NCBI RefSeq assembly: GCF_039912695.1
Contig: NZ_JBDSPJ010000021.1
Coordinates: forward strand, 109,847 to 173,846
Length of the DNA: 64,000 nucleotides
Source: Pseudolysinimonas_A sp039912695
Lineage (GTDB): Bacteria > Actinomycetota > Actinomycetes > Actinomycetales > Microbacteriaceae
Reading direction: 5' to 3'
Below are positions 32,199-40,856 of the stretch, piece after piece (the stretch's first letter is position 1; each line of letters starts with the position of its first letter). Below the pieces are notes generated by a model. The model saw only the letters and a list, made by a program, of their open reading frames with translations. It was not told the DNA's origin and made no database searches. The position numbers were made by a program, and so were the translations under genes.

Positions 32199-33656
32199 CT
32201 AGTCGAGCGCCCCGGGTAGTTCGCCCTTCGGGTGTGCCCGGAGGTCGGGCAGTTTCACCAGCAGGAGCAACACGAGGCCAACGACGAGCACGATCGCGAT
32301 GCCGAGGACCCCGAAGATTGTGGATCCCGAGATCGCGATGAACAGCGTCCACATCGCCGGCGATAGGAACGACGCGACACGACCCGTCGTGGCATACAGG
32401 CCGAAGATCTCGCCCTGCAATCCGATCGGGGTGACTCGCGCGAGGAGTGAACGGCTCGCCGCCTGCGCCGGCCCGACGAATGCCGAAAGGACAAGTCCGC
32501 CAGCCCAGAAGACAACCTTGCCCGCGTCGTGGAAGGAGAAGACGACGATTGCCATCGCGACGAGTCCAATGAGCGCGAACACGATGACGGCCTTCGGGCC
32601 GAAGCGGTCGTCGGCGCGTCCGGCGAAGATGGTCGAGATGCCAGCGACGACGTTCGCGGCGATGCCGAAAATGAGCACCTCGGTATCCGAGAAGCCGAAC
32701 GCCACTGACGCGAGAATGGCGCCGAAGGCGAAGACCCCCGCGAGACCGTCGCGGTAGATCGCACTCGCGAACAGGAACCAAAACGCCGGACGCGAGTTCT
32801 TGAACAGCCGAACGAGGTCTTTCACCAGGAGCACGTAGCCCTGGAAGAAGTTGACCTTGCGTCGAGAGGCGTCGGCAGAGGGAAGCCCCTCCGGAACGTT
32901 CACGAAGATTGGGATCGAGAAGATCACGGTCCACACCGCGCACCCGACTGCGATCAGCCGATAAGCAAGACCGTCGGAGATATCGATGCCGAACCAGTCC
33001 GCGAACTTCAGCGCAACGACAATGATGAGCGCGACAATGCCGCCGATGTAGCCGAGACCCCAGCCGAGACCGGAGACCTTGCCGATCGTCGCGCGGGTCG
33101 ACACTTGGTGCAGCATCGCGTTGTAGTTGACACCGGCGATCTCGGAGATCACGGCACCGATGGCAAGGATCGCGGCGCCCGTCCAGAAGTACGTCGGGTC
33201 GGCGTGGATGAAGAAGAGCGCGAACTGCAACAGCGCAAGGATGCCGGTGAAGAGCATCAGCGCGCCCTTCTTGCGACCGGTGGCATCCGCGCGTTGCCCG
33301 AGCACCGGGGCGAGCAAGAAGATCAAGACCCCCGCAAGGGTCGTGACGAGCCCGTAGCCGCTCGCGAGGCTCGCGAGAGCCTGCTGCTTCACCGGATCGG
33401 TGTCGGCGAGCGCCGCGACATCCGCGGGCAGAAAGTTATCGGAGACGAGGTAGAGGGAGGCGAAGACGAAGGTCAGGATGACCGAGTTGAACGGCTGTGT
33501 CGCCCAGTCCCAGAAGGCCCAGGAGACGACCTGCTTGCGCGGAACGACCTTGCCGTCGTCGGGCTCGGAGTGCAGCGAGCCGAGCGGCCCGATGGACAAG
33601 GTGTTGGCGGTGGGCGGCGGCGTGGGAACGGAGTCGCCGGGCTTCGGATCGGTCAT
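32199..33656 (-). CDS. MFS transporter of the UMF1/Atg22-like family
   Basis: The product (485 residues) has a cytoplasmic Pro-rich head and about 12 membrane helices. VVSWAFWDWATQPFNSVILTF-like sequence at the first helix and GVNYNAMLHQVS in helix 5 are typical of the UMF1 (Atg22-related) MFS group. The substrate is unknown; amino-acid efflux is known for yeast Atg22. ATG 33656 has TAGCGT (33669-33664, minus strand) 7 nt upstream. It is divergent from the dnaK operon. Confidence 0.82.
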   Translation of the reverse strand: MTDPKPGDSVPTPPPTANTLSIGPLGSLHSEPDDGKVVPRKQVVSWAFWDWATQPFNSVILTFVFASLYLVSDNFLPADVAALADTDPVKQQALASLASGYGLVTTLAGVLIFLLAPVLGQRADATGRKKGALMLFTGILALLQFALFFIHADPTYFWTGAAILAIGAVISEIAGVNYNAMLHQVSTRATIGKVSGLGWGLGYIGGIVALIIVVALKFADWFGIDISDGLAYRLIAVGCAVWTVIFSIPIFVNVPEGLPSADASRRKVNFFQGYVLLVKDLVRLFKNSRPAFWFLFASAIYRDGLAGVFAFGAILASVAFGFSDTEVLIFGIAANVVAGISTIFAGRADDRFGPKAVIVFALIGLVAMAIVVFSFHDAGKVVFWAGGLVLSAFVGPAQAASRSLLARVTPIGLQGEIFGLYATTGRVASFLSPAMWTLFIAISGSTIFGVLGIAIVLVVGLVLLLLVKLPDLRAHPKGELPGALD

Positions 33657-33745
33657 GGCGGGCACGCTACTTCCGTGAGGTGAACGCCCGGTATCCACGC
33701 TGATTCCGGGTCACGTGCAACCTACTCCGGAGGCGCTGACTGTGA

Positions 33746-33766
33746 GTTGAGTCGGGGACGCTCAAC
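33746..33766 (+). promoter_or_regulatory. HAIR operator 1 (HspR box) upstream of dnaK
   Basis: TTGAGT (33747-33752), 7 nt, then GCTCAA (33760-33765) matches the HAIR core TTGAGT-N7-ACTCAA at 11 of 12 positions. HspR, encoded four genes down, binds such sites and represses dnaK until heat shock titrates DnaK. TTGACA at 33772-33777 just downstream is a likely -35. Confidence 0.8.
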
Positions 33767-33798
33767 TTCTCTTGACAAAGCGGTCACTCGCGATGAAA

Positions 33799-33819
33799 CT
33801 TGACACAACGCGACTCAAG
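33799..33819 (+). promoter_or_regulatory. HAIR operator 2 (HspR box) upstream of dnaK
   Basis: CTTGACA (33799-33805), 7 nt, then ACTCAAG (33813-33819) fits CTTGAGT-N7-ACTCAAG with one mismatch. Its centre is 53 bp downstream of box 1. Two boxes in front of dnaK are usual in actinobacteria. TTGACA in its left arm could also be a -35. Confidence 0.85.
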
Positions 33820-33892
33820 GCTTCGACACGTCGGCTACGCCGACTGCTCAGCCACCGGGCCGCATCCACGAACTCAAGGAGCACAACCGAAC

Positions 33893-35782
33893 ATGGCACG
33901 CGCAGTCGGAATCGACCTCGGCACCACGAACTCCGTGGTGGCCGTGCTCGAAGGTGGAGAACCCACCGTCATCGCGAACGCCGAAGGCTTCCGCACGACC
34001 CCCTCGGTCGTCGCCTTCACGAAAGACGGCGAGGTGCTCGTCGGCGAGACCGCGAAGCGCCAGGCCGTCACCAACGTCGACCGCACCATCTCCAGTGTCA
34101 AGCGCCACATGGGCACCGACTGGAAGACCGACATCGACGGCAAGAAGTACACGCCGCAAGAGATCTCGGCCCGCATCCTGGCGAAGCTGAAGCGCGACGC
34201 CGAGCAGTACCTGGGCGAAGACGTGACGGATGCCGTCATCACCGTTCCAGCGTACTTTAACGACGCCGAGCGCCAGGCCACCAAAGAGGCCGGTGAGGTT
34301 GCCGGGCTCAACGTGCTGCGCATCATCAACGAGCCGACCGCGGCCGCGCTCGCCTACGGCCTCGATCGGGGCAAGGAAGACGAGCTCATCCTGGTCTTCG
34401 ACCTCGGTGGCGGCACGTTCGACGTCTCGCTGCTCGAGGTGGGCAAAGACGACGACTTCTCCACCATCCAGGTGCGCTCGACCGCAGGCGACAACCGCCT
34501 CGGCGGCGACGACTGGGATCAGCGCATCGTCGAGTACTTGATCAAGAAGTTCAAGGAGACGACCGGGGTCGATGTCTCGAAGGACAAGATCGCGCTGCAG
34601 CGCCTCAAGGAAGCCGCGGAGCAGGCGAAGAAGGAACTCTCCTCCTCGACGACCGCGACCATCCAGTTGCCGTACCTCTCCCTGACCGAGAACGGCCCGG
34701 CGAACCTCGACGAGTCGATCACTCGGGCCCAGTTCGAGAAGATGACGGCCGACCTGCTTGACCGCACCAAGAAGCCGTTCCAGGACGTCATCAAGGAAGC
34801 CGGCATCAAGGTCGCCGACATCTCGCACGTCGTGCTGGTCGGTGGTTCGACCCGCATGCCCGCCGTCGCAGAGTTGGTCAAGAAGGAGCTGGGCGGCCGG
34901 GATCCCAACAAGGGCGTCAACCCGGACGAGGTGGTCGCCGTCGGCGCCGCCCTCCAGGCCGGCGTGCTGAAGGGCGAGCGCAAAGACATCCTGCTGATCG
35001 ACGTCACCCCCCTGAGCCTCGGGATCGAGACCAAGGGCGGCATCATGACGAAGCTCATCGAGCGCAATACCGCCATCCCGACCAAGCGCAGCGAGACGTT
35101 CACGACCGCCGACGACAACCAGCCGTCGGTCGCGATCCAGGTCTTCCAGGGCGAACGCGAGTTCACCCGCGACAACAAGCCGCTGGGCACCTTCGAGCTC
35201 ACAGGCATCGCTCCGGCCCCCCGTGGCGTGCCGCAGATTGAGGTCACCTTCGACATCGACGCGAACGGCATCGTGCACGTCTCGGCGAAGGACAAGGGAA
35301 CCAGCAAGGAGCAGTCGATGACGATCACCGGCGGCTCGTCGCTGCCTAAGGAAGACATCGAGCGCATGGTTCGCGAAGCCGAAGAGCACGCAGCCGAAGA
35401 CAAGGTGCGGCGCGAGTCGGCGGAGGTTCGCAACAGCGCCGAGCAACTCGTGTACTCGATCGACAAACTGATCAAGGAGAACGACGACAAGCTGCCGGAT
35501 GACGTCAAGACCGAGGTTCAGGGCGACGTCGATGCGCTGAAGACGGCACTGCAGGGCGAGGATGACGACGTCGTGAAGTCGGCGTTCGACAAATTGAACG
35601 CCAGTCAGACCAAACTGGGTGAAGCGATCTACTCTGCTGCCACTCCGGAGCCCGAGGAGTCGGGTGCCGGGTCGGCTGCGGCGGGCGAGGCGACTGACGA
35701 AGACATCGTTGACGCCGAGATCGTCGAAGACGATGACGCCAAGCCCGATGACACGAAGCCCGACGAGCCCAAGAAGAAGTAA
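33893..35782 (+). CDS. dnaK: Chaperone DnaK (Hsp70)
   Basis: The product has 629 residues. The nucleotide-binding domain starts GIDLGTTNSVVAV and has IINEPTAAALAYG and VFDLGGGTFDVSLL. The substrate-binding domain follows, with an acidic tail ending in repeated PDDTKPDEP. It folds proteins in an ATP cycle with GrpE and DnaJ and acts as co-repressor for HspR. AAGGAG (33876-33881) precedes ATG 33893. The two HAIR boxes place the operon under heat-shock control. grpE overlaps by TAATG. Confidence 0.97.
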   Translation: MARAVGIDLGTTNSVVAVLEGGEPTVIANAEGFRTTPSVVAFTKDGEVLVGETAKRQAVTNVDRTISSVKRHMGTDWKTDIDGKKYTPQEISARILAKLKRDAEQYLGEDVTDAVITVPAYFNDAERQATKEAGEVAGLNVLRIINEPTAAALAYGLDRGKEDELILVFDLGGGTFDVSLLEVGKDDDFSTIQVRSTAGDNRLGGDDWDQRIVEYLIKKFKETTGVDVSKDKIALQRLKEAAEQAKKELSSSTTATIQLPYLSLTENGPANLDESITRAQFEKMTADLLDRTKKPFQDVIKEAGIKVADISHVVLVGGSTRMPAVAELVKKELGGRDPNKGVNPDEVVAVGAALQAGVLKGERKDILLIDVTPLSLGIETKGGIMTKLIERNTAIPTKRSETFTTADDNQPSVAIQVFQGEREFTRDNKPLGTFELTGIAPAPRGVPQIEVTFDIDANGIVHVSAKDKGTSKEQSMTITGGSSLPKEDIERMVREAEEHAAEDKVRRESAEVRNSAEQLVYSIDKLIKENDDKLPDDVKTEVQGDVDALKTALQGEDDDVVKSAFDKLNASQTKLGEAIYSAATPEPEESGAGSAAAGEATDEDIVDAEIVEDDDAKPDDTKPDEPKKK

Positions 35783-36429
35783 TGGCTGACCAGGACGAAG
35801 ACGAGCCCAAGATCAACAACAAGCGCAAGATCGACCCCGAAACCGGGGAGGCGCGTACGGATGAGTCGGTCACCGAACCGGTGACCGACTCGGACGAACC
35901 CGCGATCGACGAAGCGCCCGACGGCGGGGAAGACATCCCCCTGATTCAGGCCGAGGGGCCCGATTCGGAGTTCTCGGACGAAGACCTTGAACTGCTGGCA
36001 TCGGCCGAACGCGATCTGGTCGGGGAGTACCGGGAGCGCGCAGCACGCGCGGAAGCGGAGTTGAAAAACTTCCGCACCCGCGTCGAACGTGATCGTCAGG
36101 CGAACCGCGACGCGGTCATTGCCGAAGTCATCCGCTCGCTGTTGCCCGCGATCGACGACCTCGATCGGGCCGAAGCTCATGGTGATCTCACCGAGGGCGG
36201 CCCGCTCGCGATCGTGGCGCAGAAGATCAGGGCCGCTTTCCAGAAGTACGGCCTGACTCAGGTGGGCGCAAAGGGCGAACGGTTCGACCCGAAGCTGCAC
36301 GACGCGGTCGTCCGGCTGCCGAGTTCGGACGTGAAGTTCGACACCATCGCCGATGTCATCGAGACCGGTTACCAGATCGGCGATCGCCTCATCCGCGCCG
36401 CCAAGGTCGCCGTCTCCTCCCCCGAATAG
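35782..36429 (+). CDS. grpE: Nucleotide exchange factor GrpE
   Basis: The product (215 residues) has a long acidic, disordered head (about 1-75), a coiled-coil (RAARAEAELKNFRTRVERD) and the C-terminal beta domain with KFDTIADVIETGYQIGDRLIRAAKVAV. It releases ADP from DnaK. The first base of its ATG is the last base of the dnaK stop, a 1-nt overlap that couples translation. Confidence 0.95.
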   Translation: MADQDEDEPKINNKRKIDPETGEARTDESVTEPVTDSDEPAIDEAPDGGEDIPLIQAEGPDSEFSDEDLELLASAERDLVGEYRERAARAEAELKNFRTRVERDRQANRDAVIAEVIRSLLPAIDDLDRAEAHGDLTEGGPLAIVAQKIRAAFQKYGLTQVGAKGERFDPKLHDAVVRLPSSDVKFDTIADVIETGYQIGDRLIRAAKVAVSSPE

Positions 36430-36483
36430 CGCCGTCCCACCCCGCGTCCCCGACGCATCGCACGAGTAGGAATCCGAGGACGA

Positions 36484-37467
36484 ATGGCCAGTCAGGACTG
36501 GTTCGACAAGGACTTTTACGCCGTGCTCGGCGTCGCTAAGGATGTCGCTGCGCCCGACCTCAAGAAGACCTACCGCAAGCTCGCGCGGCAGCATCATCCC
36601 GACTCAAATGCCGGGGATGCGAAAGCCGAGGCGCGCTTCAAAGAGATCAGCGAGGCCTACGCGGTGCTCTCGGATCCCGAGCTGCGCACCGAGTACGACC
36701 AGATTCGCGCGATGGGGTCAGGTGCACGATTCACCTCGCCGGGTGCTGGCGGCGCGGGCGGCAACGCCGGCTTCGAAGACATCTTTCGCGGCTTCGGTCG
36801 CGGTGGCCGGGCGACGGCGAGTGACTTCGACGACATCCTCGGCGGAATGTTCGGTGGCGGCAGCGGCCGGTTCGGTCAGACGTCGGGCGGCTTCGGCGGA
36901 TTCGGCGGCCCGACCAAGGGCGGCGACATCACCGCGAACACGACCCTCGACTTTCTGACCGCGATCCGTGGTGACACGGTCGGCCTCAAGATGCAGGATG
37001 GGCGCGAGGTCAAGGTCAAGGTTCCGGCCGGGGTCGCCGACGGCCAGAAGATCCGCCTCAAGGGCAAGGGTCAGCCGAGCCCCGACGGTGGCGAAGCCGG
37101 AGACCTGGTCATCACGGTGAGTGTGCGCCCGCATCCCGTGTTCGAGCGCGATGTGCTCAATCTTCGCCTCGAAGTTCCGGTCACCTTTGCCGAGGCGGCG
37201 CTCGGCGCAACGATCGAGGTGCCGACGCTCGAGGGTGACGTTGTGAAGTTGCGGGTCGCGGCCGGCACCCCGAGCGGCCGAGTTTTGCGCGTGAAGGGTC
37301 GTGGCGTCACGACGTCGAAAGGCACCGGCGACCTGCTCGCCGAGGTCGTCATTGCGGTGCCCGACAACCTCCCGACTCCCGCAATCGACGCACTTGAGGC
37401 GTTTGCGAAGTTGGCTCCCCAGAACCCCCGCGACGAGTTGCTCGCCCGGGCTCGCGGCGGGCGATGA
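36484..37467 (+). CDS. dnaJ: DnaJ-type co-chaperone lacking the zinc finger (type II, CbpA-like)
   Basis: The product has 327 residues. The J domain (about 8-75) has the HPD motif in QHHPDSN. A Gly/Phe-rich linker (about 80-145) leads straight to the C-terminal beta domains. There are no cysteines, so the four CxxCxGxG repeats of classical DnaJ are absent. In the dnaK operon of other actinobacteria the DnaJ copy usually has them. GAGGACG precedes ATG 36484. It overlaps hspR by ATGA. The protein should still stimulate DnaK through HPD. Confidence 0.9.
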   Translation: MASQDWFDKDFYAVLGVAKDVAAPDLKKTYRKLARQHHPDSNAGDAKAEARFKEISEAYAVLSDPELRTEYDQIRAMGSGARFTSPGAGGAGGNAGFEDIFRGFGRGGRATASDFDDILGGMFGGGSGRFGQTSGGFGGFGGPTKGGDITANTTLDFLTAIRGDTVGLKMQDGREVKVKVPAGVADGQKIRLKGKGQPSPDGGEAGDLVITVSVRPHPVFERDVLNLRLEVPVTFAEAALGATIEVPTLEGDVVKLRVAAGTPSGRVLRVKGRGVTTSKGTGDLLAEVVIAVPDNLPTPAIDALEAFAKLAPQNPRDELLARARGGR

Positions 37468-37925
37468 GTGCCATGCCTCACGTTTCGGGAGGCTCAGGAG
37501 AGCGCCTCGACGAGAACAGCCCTCTGTTTGCGATCGCGGTCGCGGCCGAACTCAGCGGCATGCACCCGCAGACGCTGAGGCAGTACGACAAGGTCGGGCT
37601 GGTCAGTCCGCGACGAACCCCGGGGCAATCGCGCCGCTACTCGATGCGGGATGTTGTGCAACTCCGCGAAATCGCGCGGCTCTCGGCAGAGGGACTCAAC
37701 CTCGAGGGCATCCGGCGCATCCTCGAGTTGGAAAACCAGGTATCCGGGCTTGCGATCAGGGTCCGCGAACTCGAACATGCGCTCGCCGAGGAGCTGCTCA
37801 ACCGCCCAGGACGGCGTGTGTTCGCCGCCGGATCTGAGGGGGATGTCATCCCGCTGCGGGCGGGAACACGCACCAAGAAGCCGACCTCGATTGTTGTCTG
37901 GCGACCGTTCGGCGCGCGGGACTAG
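37464..37925 (+). CDS. hspR: Heat-shock repressor HspR
   Basis: The product (153 residues) is a MerR-type regulator. The winged HTH is at about 25-65 with MHPQTLRQYDKVGLVSPRR and SRRYSMRDV, followed by a coiled-coil dimerisation helix and a basic C-terminal tail. With DnaK as co-repressor it binds HAIR sites and shuts off the operon in which it is encoded. It overlaps dnaJ and is 11 nt before clpB. Confidence 0.94.
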   Translation: MSAMPHVSGGSGERLDENSPLFAIAVAAELSGMHPQTLRQYDKVGLVSPRRTPGQSRRYSMRDVVQLREIARLSAEGLNLEGIRRILELENQVSGLAIRVRELEHALAEELLNRPGRRVFAAGSEGDVIPLRAGTRTKKPTSIVVWRPFGARD

Positions 37926-37936
37926 GGGGAGACGGA

Positions 37937-40093
37937 TTGGCGAATATGCAAGGGGCTCCGAGCAGCCAGGAGGAGCAGAAGACTCCGCTCGAGCAGTACG
38001 GCATCAACCTCACCGAAATCGCGCGCGCCGGAAAACTTGATCCGGTCATCGGGCGTGACTCTGAGATCCGTCGCATCAGCCAGGTGCTGACCCGCCGCAC
38101 CAAGAACAACCCGGTGCTCATCGGGGAACCCGGCGTCGGCAAGACCGCGGTCGTCGAGGGGCTGGCTCAGCGCATCGTCGCGGGAGATGTCGCCGACTCC
38201 CTCAAGGGCAAACAGCTCATCTCGCTCGACCTCGCAGCCCTCGTCGCGGGCGCGAAGTACCGCGGCGAGTTTGAGGAGCGGCTCAAAGCGGTTCTCAAGC
38301 AGATCACCGAGTCCGACGGTCAGATCATCACCTTCATCGACGAACTGCACTCCCTGATGGGAGCAGGCGGCGGCGAAGGCTCGGTCGCGGCGGCGAACAT
38401 GCTCAAGCCGATGCTCGCCCGTGGTGAGCTGCGCCTGATCGGCGCAACGACGCTCGATGAGTACCGCCAGTACATCGAGAAGGATGCCGCGCTTGAGCGC
38501 CGCTTCCAGCAGGTCTACGTGGGCGAGCCGTCGGTCGAAGACACGATCGCCATCCTGCGCGGACTCAAGGAGCGGTACGAAGCCCACCACAAGGTGACGA
38601 TCGCCGACAGCGCGCTCGTCGCCGCGGCATCCCTCTCCAATCGTTACATCACGGCCCGTCAGCTTCCCGACAAGGCAATCGACCTGATCGACGAGGCGGC
38701 GAGCCGACTCAAGATGGAAATCGACTCCAACCCGGTCGAAATCGACGAACTCAAGCGCGCCGTCGACCGCTTGCGCATCGAAGAGCTGGCCCTCAAGAAG
38801 GAGAAGGACGACGCCTCGAAAGCGCGGCTCGCGAAATTGCGCGAAGACCTGGTCGGCAAAGAGAGCCAGCTCGATTCTCTGCAGACCCGCTGGCAGGCCG
38901 AGAAAGCGTCGCTGCATTCGATCGGCGACCTGAAGACCCAGCTCAGCGAGGCGACGATCGCGCTCGAGAAGGCGCTACGCGAAAGCGACCTCGAGAAGGC
39001 GTCGAAGCTCAAGTACGGCGCGATCCCGGGCATCGAGCAGCGGCTCGCCGCGGCCGAGCAAGCCGAGCCCACCGGGCCGCGGATGGTCAACGACCAGGTG
39101 ACCGATGAAGACATCGCGTCGGTCGTCGCGGCCTGGACCGGCATCCCGGTCGACAAGCTCAAGCAGGGCGAGACCGAGAAGCTGCTGCACCTCGAGGCGG
39201 AACTCGGCAAGCGTCTGATCGGGCAGCGGGATGCCGTGCGTTCGGTCGCCGACGCCGTGCGGCGCACCCGGGCAGGCATCTCCGACCCCGATCGTCCGAC
39301 CGGCTCGTTCCTGTTCCTCGGCCCGACCGGTGTCGGCAAGACCGAACTCGCGAAGGCGCTCGCTGAGTACCTCTTCGACGACGAGAAGGCGCTCGTGCGC
39401 ATCGACATGTCGGAGTACGGCGAGAAGTTCTCGGTCTCGCGGCTCGTCGGCGCCCCTCCCGGGTACGTCGGCTACGAGCAGGGCGGGCAGCTGACCGAAG
39501 CTGTGCGGCGTCGGCCGTACTCGGTGATCCTCCTCGACGAGGTCGAGAAGGCGCATCCCGAAGTGTTCGATCTTCTGCTGCAGGTGCTCGACGACGGGCG
39601 GCTGACCGACGGCCAGGGTCGAACGGTCGACTTCCGCAACACGATCCTGATCCTGACCTCGAACCTCGGCTCGCAGTTTCTGGTCGACTCGAAGCTGTCG
39701 CGGGAGCAGAAACAGGATGCCGTGCTCGACCTCGTGCGTCAGGCGTTCAAGCCGGAGTTCGTCAACCGCCTCGACGACATCGTGGTGTTTTCGCAACTCA
39801 CCGAAGAAGACCTCGGGCAGATTGTCTCGCTCTATATCGATCGACTCGAACGAAGGCTCGCCGAGCGCCGCTTGCAGCTCGCAGTCACCCCTGACGCTCG
39901 GGCGTGGCTCGCGGTGCGAGGCTACGACCCGACCTACGGAGCGCGTCCGCTTCGTCGACTCATGCAGCACGAGATCGATGACAGGCTCGCCCGGGCGCTG
40001 CTCGGCGGCGATATCCGTGACGGCGATACGGTGCGGGTCGATCTCGACGGCGAAGGACTGGGAGTCTCGCGACAGGCGACTGCCGCGGTCTAA
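37937..40093 (+). CDS. clpB: ClpB-type disaggregase lacking the N domain
   Basis: The product has 718 residues, while full ClpB is about 850-870. The protein begins almost at the first AAA+ module: GEPGVGKTA (NBD1 Walker A), a middle coiled-coil domain from about 265, then NBD2 with GPTGVGKTE and Walker B ILLDEVEKAH. The substrate-collecting N-terminal Clp-N repeats are missing. TTG 37937 fits the GGGGAGA ribosome-binding site better than ATG 37946. It extracts proteins from aggregates with DnaK. The location behind hspR implies HspR control. Confidence 0.92.
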   Translation: MANMQGAPSSQEEQKTPLEQYGINLTEIARAGKLDPVIGRDSEIRRISQVLTRRTKNNPVLIGEPGVGKTAVVEGLAQRIVAGDVADSLKGKQLISLDLAALVAGAKYRGEFEERLKAVLKQITESDGQIITFIDELHSLMGAGGGEGSVAAANMLKPMLARGELRLIGATTLDEYRQYIEKDAALERRFQQVYVGEPSVEDTIAILRGLKERYEAHHKVTIADSALVAAASLSNRYITARQLPDKAIDLIDEAASRLKMEIDSNPVEIDELKRAVDRLRIEELALKKEKDDASKARLAKLREDLVGKESQLDSLQTRWQAEKASLHSIGDLKTQLSEATIALEKALRESDLEKASKLKYGAIPGIEQRLAAAEQAEPTGPRMVNDQVTDEDIASVVAAWTGIPVDKLKQGETEKLLHLEAELGKRLIGQRDAVRSVADAVRRTRAGISDPDRPTGSFLFLGPTGVGKTELAKALAEYLFDDEKALVRIDMSEYGEKFSVSRLVGAPPGYVGYEQGGQLTEAVRRRPYSVILLDEVEKAHPEVFDLLLQVLDDGRLTDGQGRTVDFRNTILILTSNLGSQFLVDSKLSREQKQDAVLDLVRQAFKPEFVNRLDDIVVFSQLTEEDLGQIVSLYIDRLERRLAERRLQLAVTPDARAWLAVRGYDPTYGARPLRRLMQHEIDDRLARALLGGDIRDGDTVRVDLDGEGLGVSRQATAAV

Positions 40094-40143
40094 TCCGGTG
40101 AGCCACCCGGTGGCGCGAGGCACCCACAAGAGCATGTGGTGAT

Positions 40144-40161
40144 GCATGCTAAAATGCATGC
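40144..40161 (+). promoter_or_regulatory. Antitoxin promoter with two GCATGC boxes flanking the -10
   Basis: GCATGC occurs at 40144-40149 and 40156-40161, with centres 12 bp apart. The hexamer TAAAAT (40150-40155) exactly fills the space between them, and ATG 40162 follows the second box directly. A ribbon-helix-helix dimer bound to such paired boxes would cover the -10. This is consistent with autoregulation by the antitoxin. Confidence 0.65.
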
Positions 40162-40455
40162 ATGGTCGCCATCCAGATCCGAGATGTTCCTGAAAGGGTT
40201 CGGGACGCCTTGGCTCAAGAAGCTGAACGTCGCGGCACGTCCCTCCAGTTCTTTCTGGCCGAGGTGCTACGTCGAGAGGCGGCGTCGGCAGCGAATCTGG
40301 CGTGGCTCGAGGACGTGCGTCGTCGACCCCCTCGGATCGCGGAGGGGGTCGACATCTCAGAATTGATTCGCGAAGGGCGCGCAGAACGTGACCGTCAGAT
40401 CCTTGGCGCGATCGGCATTTCCGCCGTCGAGGCTGTCCGCGGCGAGCCCGGGTGA
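40162..40455 (+). CDS. FitA/VapB-type ribbon-helix-helix antitoxin
   Basis: The product (97 residues) begins with a FitA-like RHH DNA-binding domain (about 1-40; VAIQIRDVPERVRDALAQEA). A C-terminal arm (DISELIREGRAERDRQI) that would wrap the toxin follows. It overlaps the PIN toxin gene by GTGA. It starts at an ATG without Shine-Dalgarno, 6 nt after TAAAAT. It neutralises the toxin and probably represses its own promoter. Confidence 0.85.
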   Translation: MVAIQIRDVPERVRDALAQEAERRGTSLQFFLAEVLRREAASAANLAWLEDVRRRPPRIAEGVDISELIREGRAERDRQILGAIGISAVEAVRGEPG

Positions 40456-40838
40456 TCGTTCTTGACGCCTCGGCGTGGCTCGAGGTCACCCTCGGCACAG
40501 CATCCGCAGTCGTGACAGATCGGTTGGCTCGCGATCCCCACTGGGTCGTGCCAGAACACTTTCGAGTCGAGGTGCTCAATGCGCTCCGGGGGGCTCGCCG
40601 TCGCGGGGTCATCGACGACGCAGAGTTTCGCCACCAGGCAGACGTTCTTATCGCTCGCGAATTCGACGTCTGGCCAACCGTTCCGTTAGTTCCGCGAATT
40701 GTTGAATTGGCTGACAACGCGACCTCTTACGATGCGGCATACGTGGCACTCGCCGAAGACCTAGGGGCGATGCTCGTCACGGCCGACCGCAAGTTCGCGG
40801 GTATCCCGGACATTCGCTGCACTCTGGTCGGCATCTAG
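40452..40838 (+). CDS. vapC: PIN-domain ribonuclease toxin (VapC/FitB type)
   Basis: The product (128 residues) has the four acidic PIN residues: D5 in VLDASAW, E40 in FRVEVLNAL, D94 in TSYDAAYVALAE and D112 in TADRKFA. All needed metal ligands are therefore present. VapC toxins cut tRNA or rRNA; the target here is unknown. The start is GTG overlapping the antitoxin stop. The pair sits between clpB and an alcohol dehydrogenase, without signs of a larger island. Confidence 0.9.
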   Translation: MIVLDASAWLEVTLGTASAVVTDRLARDPHWVVPEHFRVEVLNALRGARRRGVIDDAEFRHQADVLIAREFDVWPTVPLVPRIVELADNATSYDAAYVALAEDLGAMLVTADRKFAGIPDIRCTLVGI

Positions 40839-40856
40839 CGGGCTTACCGTGGGAGT

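Noticed and set aside
33848..35446. 532-codon open frame antisense to dnaK
   Set aside because: Shadow of dnaK in a high-GC gene; no family features and no plausible promoter.
38975..40717. 580-codon open frame antisense to clpB and the toxin-antitoxin pair
   Set aside because: It spans several real genes on the other strand and has no recognisable domain.
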